This document shows positions 41,601-53,700 of a DNA stretch of 64,000 nucleotides, piece after piece. The stretch is from Aspidiotus rigidus (lineage: Eukaryota > Arthropoda > Insecta > Hemiptera > Diaspididae), in the NCBI GenBank assembly GCA_035079385.1, contig JAVHKY010000071.1, forward strand, positions 2,358,001-2,422,000, in the 5' to 3' direction. Within the stretch, counting starts at the first letter, position 1, and the number at the start of each line of letters is the position of its first letter. The notes under the pieces are model-generated. The model did no database searches. It saw nothing but the letters and a program-made list of their open reading frames with translations, and had not been told where the DNA came from. Position numbers and translations under genes: made by a program.

Positions 41601-44600
41601 AGGAAAAATTAATCATAAAACGCACAACACGTGTTTCGTACCGCGACTGTGCGGCACATCATCAGGTGAATGACGAAAAAATTAAACAAAAACATGTAAA
41701 AACTACAAACGGTGGACAAAAGTGCAAAAGGAAGAGAAAGAAAGCGAAAGAGGAGAAAATATGAAGTCATTTTAGGTTGAAACATGATTATACATATGAG
41801 CAATAAACGGATTGACAAGGATGAAGCGCGTATCATTAAGGAGAGAAACGCTTGAGAGGGAAGCTGCGGCAATTATTTCGACTTCTTCGAGTCTGTTGAG
41901 AAGGCGGCCCTTAGTGGCCTTGTGAATGAGCTTGAATTCAACAGAGTCAAAAGAGTGGTTAGTATCGAGGCAATGCTTGGCGATGGCAGATTTTTCAGGA
42001 AGTTGCCGTCGGTAGGCGGAGCCGTATTCGAAGGAACGTTCGCGCAGGGTGCGACCGGTTTGGCCGATGTAGACAGCAGAGCAATTAGGAGCTATACACC
42101 TGGCGCGATAAACTCCACTGCACTCTTCGGGGTGAAGTTTATCCTTGAGAGAGGATAAGTGTCCTAAAGTGAGAAGGGGATAAAAGGCACAGCGGTACCC
42201 ATGGGATTCGAGTGTGCGAGCCATTCTATAGGAGATATGGCCGAGGAAAGGCAGGTGAACCCAGGAGGGGGAGCGACGAGGAGAATGGGTACGCTGGGAG
42301 GAAGAGACGGATTGGGTGCCACTAGCATTTGCGCTCTACCCGACTTTGGCGATCTACAAGAGAGAGTGTGTGTGTGAAAGTGTGCTCTAGGAACACAGCT
42401 AGCGTATGCGTTCTACCTTGTACGGATGAAGTAGCGATATACGTAAATGAATGAGTGATAATTCGTACTGAAATATGAATAATACGGAACAATTAGGAAT
42501 ACGATAAAGGTGGAACTTAATCGAGCAAGTACAATCGTGAATTACAGATTGACTTTTTTATCAACGCGGTGTAAGCTGTATGTAGGTTCTCGCAGTCACA
42601 TTTAAAGTTTACGTCGTGCGTGGCTGATACGTAACTCGCTATGTTGTTAAAAGAGTTTTCTGTAACTGTGATAAGTTCTGAAGTAGTACGTGTGAATTTC
42701 CTGCGAAATAATGGACTCATGGGTGAGGTCGACACTAACGATCCATGCCATAAGTGCAGAACGGAAATGGTGGAGAAGAGACGGAAAAGTCGTGCTGGGG
42801 AGTGGGTACCAGTGCTCTGGTGTACCAAGAAAGGGAGCCAGACGACACGGTCAGTGCGAAATGAATCGATCTTTCACATGACGGACTTGAAGGACCGAGT
42901 AAATTCAAAGCTGACATTATGCCAAGTGTTGTACTTGTTTGTCTTGGAAATGCCAGTTGCTAAGACTGCCGAATTAACTGGGAGAGCGGAGTCAACCGTC
43001 ACTACGTGGTTCGAGATGTGTCGCAATGTGTGTACGAGCTATCTTGCAACCAGACAGAAGATGGTGGGTACTGACGACGATCCAATTCAGATCGATGAGT
43101 CCCGGTTTGCTGGGCATCGGAAGTATCACCGAGGCCGGATGCTGGCCGGTGACGCGCCCCCCGGTTCTGAAGATGAGGAGGCTCAGGTACAGAACGAGCG
43201 CAATCATGGCGCACGAGTTGATGGAGCCTGGGTGTTTGGTCTCCGGCAGGGACTTGATTGCCTCTACTTCGACGTGGAACGCCGAGACAAAGCCACTCTC
43301 ATTCCGTTAATCAAGGGGGAGTGTGAAAACGGTTCACTAATACATTCAGACGAGTGGCCTGCGTACAAATGCTTGCTTGCTGAAGGTTTTCGACACGAGA
43401 CGGTCAATCATGAAGTCAACTACATTGATCCGACAAGTGGGGCTCATACCCAGGGCATTGCCCGCTCCTGGCTTGATGCAAAAGTGGCAATTCTGAGGAA
43501 GAAGAGGGGAGTGCCACTGTATTTACTCCAAGGTCATTTGGACTTCTATTGTTGGCAACACAAGTGGAAGAGCGACGGTGACCTATTTCTCTTATTTTTA
43601 GACACTATTAGAGCGACATCCATCTGATTGCAGACATACTGTATTCTCGACGACGTTTCCTGACAACCGACGTTTTTATATTACAACAAAACCCTCCTCA
43701 GGGTCGCTTTTCTGGAAGACATGTAAGCTGACCCCCCCGTGGTATCTTCTGGGTAACGCTAACAAGCTTATAATGACAGTAGAACGCATACGCTGGCTGT
43801 GGTTGTTCACGTTTGTAGATCACATAAATGTAGTAGAGCGCGTACGCTTGGAGTGACACGACGGGTAGAGCGCAAATGCTAGTGGCAACGACGGATTGCA
43901 TGGCACGTTTCAAAGATTTCCTGGATATAGCCTGATCGATATCAATAGAGATGTTATTGAGGCGCGCTAGCTCGCTGATGTGAGCTTTCTCCTTATTGAA
44001 ATCGCGAGGCGAGAGAGGAATAGCGAGAAGGCGGTGAATGAAAGCGAATAAGGCAGAGAGTTTGTGAGAAAAATGATGGAAAGAAGCGCCATTGATGAGA
44101 ACTCCAGTGTTGGAGGGCTTGCGAAAGATAGAGAAACGAGGAGAAAGGCGGTTGTTCTCGAGGTGGAGAGAGATGGTGAGGTCTAAGTAATTGATGGAGG
44201 AGCCGCCAGTTTCGAGAGTGAATCGGATATTAGGATGAATAGAATTTAAGCGTGATGAGAGGAGGGAATCGAGATCGGACGAGGAGCCAGTCCAGACACA
44301 AAGAATGTTGTCGACGTAACGAAACCAAAAGAGAATGTGAGGTTGAGAGAGAATAGAGTTGTTAAGAAGATCAGATTCGAGTCTGTCCATAAACACGTCG
44401 GCGACAAGAGAAGAAAGGGGCGCACCCATCGGAAGGCCATCGGGAAACTGGTAGAGAGTATTCTGATAGAAGCAGAGGTTATTTCTGAGACGGAGAGAAA
44501 CAAGGGCCAGGAACTCGGCGATGGTGTCCGGATGAATATTACTAGAAGTGAGATAGTCCCTCATGTAATTAATGCTCAGGGCCACTGGGACATTAGTATA

Positions 44601-47600
44601 CATGCTGGAAACATCAAAGGATATGAGAGAGGAGGATGAAGGAAAGGATGAGGTTTTCAATTTAGAAGCGAGGTCGGAAGAGTTAGTGATAGTATGTTGA
44701 AGTGAAAAGTTGGAGTGGAGGTGGAACCATTTGCCGAGATATCTGACCAATTTATAAGAAGCATCGGTGTAGAATTCAACAACCGGACGGATGGGAAGGT
44801 TAGGCTTATGAGTTTTAAGCTGGCCAGATAAACGAGGAGGAGAGGGGCTTATAACTAAAACGGCGTCACGGTGTTTCTTGTCCGGTAGAATGAATTGGGA
44901 GGAGTTGACAGTGCTTCTTATAACACGAATATAGGTGTCGTAATTCAAGCTCGATGGTGTGGCACCAGAAACATGGAGGAAATTTATCATCTTAGTATGA
45001 TACTTTGAAGAGGGGAGGGCGACGAGAGCCTCACCTTTGTCCGCTTTAACAAGTACACTATTAGAGTTTTTCAGTTTAAGCGAGATAGATCGGAATAGGA
45101 TTAGATAAGGAGATTGGATGGTGTAAATCGCACTTACAGATTTTTTAATTATATCTTTTTCGGAGCCAGAATTCAACCGTGAGTCACAACCAACGCCAGC
45201 GGCAACATCGGTAACTACGATGGATTCCAATTGGTTTAGTTTTGGCCTAGGTGGCAGCGCGAATTTCCGTCCCATTCTGAGGAAGGCTGGTTCATCATCA
45301 GACATTGGTGTGATTAACGAAGGACTCAGCGAGGATGAGAGGTTCCGCGTCCAAAGGAGCATTAACAGGAGAAGGTGGAGACTTCTGCTTAGTGAGGAGC
45401 TCGAGCTTCTTAAGTTTGTTCAAACGGAGAGCAGTGGCCAAAATGCGTTCTTTTGAAGCACAAAATCGAAGTAGATCGTCGTATTGTTGGGCATCCAGTT
45501 TTGAGGCCAATTTATAAGATGCGGAGTATGCAAGTAAAGATGCTTTCTCGCGGTTCGCGTACCATTTTTTGCGTTCTGTGTCAAGCCATTTCTTAGAGAT
45601 CCATCGAGATACACGAGTGGTAGTGGCGTTCAGAGGAGCACATAATTTGAAAGATATAAATTTCGGGCGCAGTTCGAATCGGATGCAAGTAGATAGGAAG
45701 AAGTTATGGAAGAGCGACCGCACAAATTTCAGTCGACACCGAATGTAAAACGAAGAAAGGGTTGCTGTACTAGCACGATCAATAAGTTGGAGGGTTTCTT
45801 TGAAACTAAACACGTGTTGTGCGTTTTATGATTAATCTTTCCATTAAAAATTTTTCACTCGTTACGTGATCGTAATTTATTTCTACATCACGACTGAATT
45901 ATTTCAGAAAAATTCGTTAGACTTGAATTCTTTCGATGCAGCCCAGAGCTGTCAATTACTCGTTCACGTTCGTTTCTTAGATGAGGATAGTTATATTAAA
46001 GAAGAATTATTACTTCTGCAAGATCTGTTGACAACATCAAAGGGAAAAGACATCAGCGAATACTTTGAGAAGCATGACTTAACATGGGCAAAGGTTAGTG
46101 GTTCCTATATTGATGGAGCTCCCGCGATGACAGGTTGCAAATCTGGTCTTGCAGCATTAGTGAAATGGGAAAACCCCTCGATCATGACGTCTCACTGCAT
46201 CATTCATCGTCAAGCTTTGGCTGCAAAAATATTACCAGCGGACTTGATTTGTACCCTGAAAGTTGCCATTGCTGTGGTGAACCATATGAAACGCTCCCCA
46301 CTCAATACACGCCTTTTTAAAAAGTTGTGTCAGGATCTGGATGCTGACCACAACATCTTACTTTTCCACACTGAAGTTCGTTGTCAATCTTTTATTCATC
46401 AAGATTTGAGGAAGGGGTCCGCCACTTCATATAGGTTGGGAACCACTGGCATATAAGAACTTTTGACTGCGTTATACAGGCATACGAGTAAGCTCACAAA
46501 AAAAACCAATGTCGCGATTATAATCCTGTTTTTTCTTGTAACTAGGTAAATCAGTGCCGAAATTACTTTCCTGTCAAACTGTCGACAATTGTTTTAAAAT
46601 AATTATATCAACAAATATACCAACAAATCTATCTTTATCTCGATCGTATCGAATAAGTAAATAGTTCGATTTAGTGGCGCTAATTCAAATGACGTTGTGC
46701 GAGCTGGAGGGATTTGAAAAAGGGTGCGCCCGCGATTATTTCTTGTTAAGGCAAAGAGATTAATTTTGGTTGTGATTTTTCGGCTCACGAAAAAATGAGG
46801 AGAAAGCGACAATAAGTTGGGCCGACAGCGACATTAATAGGAGAAGCACGCCAAAGTAAATAAAGCCCAGTAAGTGCGACCACGAAAACGACATGTAACT
46901 ATATTGTAACGCACGGGGAGAAAATGCGAACTCTATATATTATGTTGTAGTATGAGTAAATTTCAGCCTACATACTGACCTCCCGGCTGTATGCTAGTTA
47001 CGTCCCGAGCTTTTTTGGACATGTTTGAGTTGCGGCCCACAGAAAAATATTGAGATACATCAATTCCGTCCCGCGACTGGGGACCGTAAGATGTATGAAT
47101 TGCGTCCGAATAGTCAACAATGGGACGCTACTGATGTAAAATTATGATGTACGAACGACTACATTTAAAAAGAATAAGTAGAGCTATACTCTATAGCACT
47201 GCGATACATGCTGCGATTCAGGTTAATACAAGAAGTTGTTGAACCGTGAAGATAGATATAGGAGGGTTAATGAATTGTAACAAGAAAATATGAGTAATAG
47301 GAAGGGTAAGAATGAAATTGGTACGAAGTGTCAGTTTTTCTTATCAATACAAATTCATAGTGTTCGGTGTGTTGCTTCATCATTTATCTGCATTACGAAT
47401 AATCATAATAATAATACAAAAATATGTACAGTGAAAAAGGAAAGAATCTATTCCTTATAGACAAATTCAAATTTCGTTTTCCTAAATTGCTTGCGAATGA
47501 TCTGGAACGATGGGTGTGCAAGAAGAAGACCTGCAGGGCGTACCTTCGGCGGGATCATAGCGGTGCAGTACTTGAAGACGACAAATCTACGCAGCATAAT

Positions 47601-47767
47601 CACGAACCAGAAAGTGATCATCAGTTGACAAAGCAGCGCATTAGCAATGGAGTGAAGAGGAAGGCTGTGACGGATATTAGTGATAGGCCGCAGAAACTGC
47701 TTCGCAAGGTTGTTCAAAATATAGAAACATCAAGTGTCGTTTACTCTTTACTGTGAATATGTTTTTT

Positions 47768-47798
<31 letters not shown>

Positions 47799-50700
47799 CG
47801 CAATTCATACGAATATTGGGACGCAACTCGAGCAAATGGAGGGCCGCAACTCAAACAACTATGACTTTTTGCGCGGGACGCAATTGAGTAATCTCTCGGG
47901 CCGCAATTGATGTGAAAACGTGTTTTTGGGACGCAACTAACAACTTACCGACCTCCCCCCTAAACAGAGAGAAAAATCAGAAAATAAAACTTAATACAAA
48001 ATACAGATATTCTCCAAAAAATCTAAAAGGAAAATATCACATAAGGGGGTCAGGAAATTTGTCCGAGTAAAAATTGACAGACAGAAAAGAAAAAAAAAAA
48101 ACGAAAATTGACCGAGAGAAAAAACTTACATGAAAAATTAGGCATTGGCGAATGTGGTCAGTATGAAAATTATACGCTTGAAAAGACTAGTATGAGAAAT
48201 TAGACAGTAATGAAATTTCACAGTACTAACATAAAGAAAAGAAAAAATTAATACATACAGTAAGTATCATTCCTTAAAAATCACGTTTCAAACGGATGAA
48301 GTCGATACTTTATAGGAGGAATTGCAATGATGGCAAAGAAATAAGTTTTAACCACTACATTCTTGCTCCCTACTGGCAATGCTGTAACAGATTATTGTCG
48401 TCTCAGGTAAGGTCACGTCACTCACAGACGTAGGAAGACTCATATCTCCAAATTGATATTTGGACGTCCATATTTTTTTCTTGAAACTAGGTTACTTTTA
48501 TAAATTACGGGACATTTTTCGATTTTGAAATACTTACTTCAAAATTTTGATACATTTCAATTTTGCAAAATTCATATTTGTTTCCAACATTTCAATTTTG
48601 TAACATCTAAATTTCACCACCTTTAAACTTCGTATTTTCTATTTTCAGTAATCACCATTTTCTCTCGGTCAATTTTCGTTTTTTTTTTTTTTTTTTTTCT
48701 GTCGTGTCAATTTTTACTCGGACGAATTTCATGGACTCTCACAACGATATTGAACAAATGAAGCATTTTTAACGTTGGCTGGTCAATTGGTACATTACAA
48801 TCTTTCCTAGGAGTGATAACCAATTTCAGTCGAATTTACAACCCTATGGAAAACTTGCAGTGGAGGTACTTCACGAAATATGGGCATATGTCCATAATTT
48901 TATCCAATAATCAAATTTCCTCTCCCGTATCGAAAATCACCGTCGCCGAGCTCAATAACCCTGATAACAGGCTGCTGGTAGCTCGTTAGTTAGAATAAAA
49001 TTTAAAAAAATGCTAGAATTTTCAAAATTTCTGGACTTCCCCTTTTTTCCCCAATCTGTGAATTTGTGTTTATAAGAAGTGAACTTCGATTGAGCCGTCG
49101 GAGCTCTTCCCCGAAATTAGCGATGACGATATGGTCCGCACGATACCTGGAACATGATTTCTTTTCGTTGTATAACTGCACCAACGTTTTTCCATATTAT
49201 AATTAAAGACGACGTTCATTTGTGTTTTTATAACGTTCATACGTTGTCGCTATTTTGCAGAAGATATGGCGGTATTTTACCCTTTTATGTCGCTTAATAT
49301 TTGTCATTTGATTTCATTTTTGTTGGCGGGCTATTAATATACCCCCATTAATTTTTCCCGAAAAAAGGAAGCGAGTACAGTTTTGAACATAGGAGGTCCC
49401 TAAGGAGCAATACCAAAGCCAAGTCTCCTCTTAATTTCAAGAGCATTTATTTCGTATCCAACGATCAGCTTTTCAATCTGTACGTTAAGGATATATCATG
49501 ATAACAGCAGTCTTTGTAATACAGGTATTTCAAGGGACTTTTTGCATTCGTTCAAAATCCTTGGTCTATTCCTCATTTAATAGGCCCCAGACAACGCTCG
49601 AGGGTCCAAGGTTGAATCACACCAAAACAAACTACAGTTTCGTAGGGTTCGTACATTTCGAAAAAGTCTTGTCTGCCTGATAATAACTCCCGTGTTCTTC
49701 CTCGCCCGAACCGAAATTCTCCCCAAGTGGTGTCCGAAGTTCGACTGCGGGTGAAGTATTACTCTCAGAACTATGACTTGATTCTACTTTTTGAAACCTT
49801 TACATTTTTATGCTGTACGTTGATTGTATTGGTACATAATTTTTCTTAGAGGAGTTCAGGTCGCGGATACACATCCAAGTTATTTAAAACTGACCGTAAA
49901 AGAATTACATCATGAACGACACGAATCTCTCTGTATAATTTTTTATCGTCAGCATAGATCAGAATATGGGAGTTACGTATTACTTTTTGGACATTGAACT
50001 TGTACAACATAAGAAGGGAAGGACAAAGGTCCGACCTCTGGGGTACCCTTATTGTGCAGCTGTAAATATGTGAACGATATCTCCTATACACTACACATTA
50101 CCTCAATCCGAGCAAGTAGACGATGTCGCATTTTGTGCTTGAATTTCGTTTTGAAATTTTCTATTATTAATAGGAACTCACAGTTGTGAAATATCTTCCG
50201 AGAAACCTATACTGTCAAGTTTATTGAAAAGCGCATGGTGATCCACCTCGTCAAATTCCTTTTGGCAGTCTGTGTAGAAAGCATCCCCACTTGGTATTGC
50301 TTTTGCTGCTAAAATATCTTGTAGATAAAATGAGTGAATTCCAACAGGTTGGTCTATACTGTCCTTCCTTCCATCCACCTCTGAAACTAGGCTTTTGGTT
50401 TGATAATACAAATTACAAAATTAAATTGATTTGAAGATGCTCGCACGACGTAGGAAGACATCAGTAGGTCTATGATTTGTAATTTTTCGAAGACACTCAC
50501 TTTTTGCAATTCGAGTGACTTAAGAAATGGTCCATTGTGAGGGGTGTGCAGATGTTTTTATTATCAAATTGAAGAGATATTGTAATGGGGCTAGAAAAGA
50601 ATTCCACGAAAGCTCTGTAAATGTATAGGGGAATCCCATCACAACCAACCGATTTCTCAAGTTTCAATTTTTTGGTTGCCTACAGAACATTCCTAATAGT

Positions 50701-53700
50701 ACGTAATATATTTTACGTTAACTGTGAAGTGTAGCTTCCTTTTACCAAATACTGACGATAAGTCTAACGCAAAAGCCCCAACAGTTTCCTCAGAATATAA
50801 ATAGGAGTAAGACAGTGGAGTGGAGGCAATGGTTCCTTTTTGGTCTTTATAAGGGCTCAGAACTTTTGGAGGATTTAATATCCTCCACGTACACACAGCA
50901 GACTTTTCGTATTAATTTTTTGCTTCTCTCTCGAAGATAGCGATATTGCTCGTGCAGCTCGGGAAGGTTATTTTTACGCTTTAGATGGGCTCTACAATTA
51001 TTCGTACGTACGCATTCCTATACTAACAACTCGGCCATCTGTCTGATTATTCGACTTACCATTATACAACGTCGAATTCTCTACGATTTGATTGACATCA
51101 CCTAAAAAATCTTCTCTCGTATGATATTTCTTCTGACGCAGATTCTCTCTCATCGTTTGCAGATCCATCGGTCGAGCTACAATATTGTAGTAATCTGGTA
51201 CACTCTTGGCATTGACCGGAAACATGAAAGGTTGCACGTCGGGCTGTGCTCGCATTTCATTTAATATGGTTTCTAATACAGAACATAACTCAACAAGCGG
51301 ATCAGTGCGCCGGCGATTAGCTGGCTTCTGATGTTTCTTCAAATAGTCGAGATGTTCATTAGTTTGTTTTTTACGTTTACGAATGAGTGACTCTTTCGGT
51401 ATCTTCAACTGTAAAGAGCGTCGTTTTATATCTTCGGCGTGCTACGGAAATAATCATAGGATAGTCATCCGACGGGGTTTTAATCATTCATAACAAGGAG
51501 AGCTACGTACTTTTATTAGTTTACCACTGATTTTGACTTTGGTTCCGTCGACATTAATTAGATTTTCCACATTTTCATTCATCAGCTGTTTCGATATCTC
51601 GTTCTCTTGTTCCCGAGTGAGAGCGACATTAACTGGAGGCGGCGGAGCGTTGAGAGCATATTGCGGACAAGCTCGATTTGTTCTCATGTGACCCGTCTGA
51701 AATTATGGAGGCTTATTCAGTATACTGCATGATTGTGAGCCAACTCAAATACAGTAGAAATCACTTACAACGAGCGTCAAGGGACCGGGAGATTTGCTCG
51801 TTCTAACCGCTGCTCGCACTATCCGAATTCAGTTACAACGAGGGCTCGCTCTATCCAGTTTTTTTTTTCAGTTACAACGAAAACTCATACAAAGCAATTC
51901 AGTCAACAAAAAATTCAACTTTTTTTTCTCGTGAATAATTACAATACATGTACAAGCTGTCCGTTTTAAAAATAAGTACAACGATACGCTTGCACATCGA
52001 CTAACAAATTTTGAAAGATCGAGAATACAGTAGTCACAAATTCTTTTCACTCTTCCGGCTATCAGTAAACATGTTCATACAAAAGCTCATCAATCCAGAA
52101 AAATAGTAGTCATCCTCGCTGTAAATGATTATTTGTCTTCCGTATGTACTGAAATCGGGTTGTTCTAACCGATATCTCGTTCTAAATGAACTCGTTGTAA
52201 GCAGTGAATTTTAACATTGTTTATATGGCGTTTACGCCGGGACCGCGCAATTTGGCCGTTCTAACCGACCGTTCGTTCTATGCGGACTCGTTCTAAGTGA
52301 TTTCTACTGTAATATCATTAAAATTGTTACATTTAACCACGTACCGCTCCACAGGCCCCACATTTTACTTTTAGGTCGGGTTTAATTTTAGTTGGTCGCG
52401 ATTTTCGCGATGGAGGTGGTGTCACGGTGGGTATCTCATCGTGACGCGATTTCGAGTGCTCGTTGAAACGTTTCACCGTTTGCAATCCAGTCGGTATTTT
52501 AGTCACGGGAGAAATGTTGGGTTTCAGCCCTGTCGGTTTGAGAAGGTATATTTTGAGTTATCAAGAATTTTTAAACTCTACGGTAATTTCAAATGTACGC
52601 ACCTTTGAAGTGTCCCGATCGTTCTTTCTCTTGGTTACGTTTTATTCTGCGCAACTGCTCTTGAATTCTTCTTTTTTCACGTTTCATCTCTTCTTTTTGG
52701 GCATCGTCTACGACCGCAAATTGTTTAATGAAACCCTCGTCTTTCGTGGTGCGAATTTTAACGTAGGCATCTATTATCGCTTGCTTTCTCACCACTTCCA
52801 ACCGAGTGTATTCCTTACCCTCATTGTCTTTAAAAGTTCGATAAATTCTCAACACTCGACCTAAAGATATGCATTATTTGATGACGTCAAATCAACCAAC
52901 AGAGTATAATATGCTCCAGTGTTCTTTCCTTCGACAAAATTTCTTAACTCACCCAATTGGTTAGAATCAGTATTCGCGTATTCATCTTCTTCTTTCTTCT
53001 TATCTTTATTTTTTTTTTCATCGTTTCCCGACAACATGATGCGACGTAATTCTTGTCTCTCTTGTTCCTCTCGTTCCAGCGAAAGCTATGTATTAATAAA
53101 TTTAATGTAAAATAAAAATAATTCCAAAATCGATACAACCAATTACAGAAAGTATCGCACTTGAAAACTAGTTTTCTTATTAGCGAGCATATTTTCTATA
53201 TTTTTTCCCATCTCTTCGATATCGGAACCGTCCTCTTCATCCGAGCTTTCTCCTTCATCTGTGGACAGCACTTCGGCCGACGATAAAACGCGATTCTGAA
53301 GATCAAATATACGCTGGCATTCTTCCTTGTATCGTTCTTGATGTTCGGCGATAGAAAACCTATTTCCTCGGGAAAATTTCGTCATACCTTCCTCACCGGC
53401 TTTCGCTTTCTCGGTTGACAACGTTCGCACCACATCAATAACCTCCCAACGACTCAATTTCTTTATCTGTTACGAACGATTTTTTTACAATGTTTTTCTA
53501 TCCACTCTAAGTATAATGAATACATGATTGAAAATGACAAATACCTCCTCTTCAGGAACACCAAAATCACGTAGTAACTGTTTGGCTTTTTCTAGATGCA
53601 ATTTTCTCAAGTCAGCGTCCGTGCCAGTAACCGTTCTTTTTGGCTGTTTCTCTTCCTCCTCTTTGCTCTGCTTGGTCATCGGCTTATTGGGCATTCGTAC

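Larger units (their letters stand above)
41555..45889 (-). mobile_element. Penelope-like element with inverted flanking repeats, split by Merlin
   Basis: On the minus strand it encodes a Penelope-type RT and a GIY-YIG nuclease. The ends (41555-41634 and 45808-45889) are inverted copies of about 80 bp (GATGTAGAAATAAATTACGA at the outer left), the inverted pseudo-LTR layout known for Penelope elements. Subtracting the 1575-bp Merlin element and one 9-bp duplication leaves about 2.75 kb, the usual size. A hammerhead-like motif lies in the downstream repeat. Confidence 0.85.
41405..46448 (+). mobile_element. hAT-Buster-like element, host of a nested insertion
   Basis: Left end CAGTGGTTTCCAACCGG and right end, reversed, CAGTGGTTCCCAACC are the type of hAT terminal repeats. 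Only 150 bp of left sequence (41405-41554) and 559 bp of right sequence (45890-46448) belong to it; the middle is a Penelope-like element. The flanks (GAGGGCAT and GCATATAA) do not form a convincing 8-bp duplication. Most of the transposase is missing, so the element was already deleted or lost its start when the Penelope element inserted. Confidence 0.75.

Noticed and set aside
43002..43214. Minus-strand frames within 42735-43214
   Set aside because: They are shadows of the Merlin transposase on the plus strand.
45220..45456. Plus-strand frames at 45220-45517 and 44337-44639
   Set aside because: They are antisense shadows of the Penelope RT ORF.
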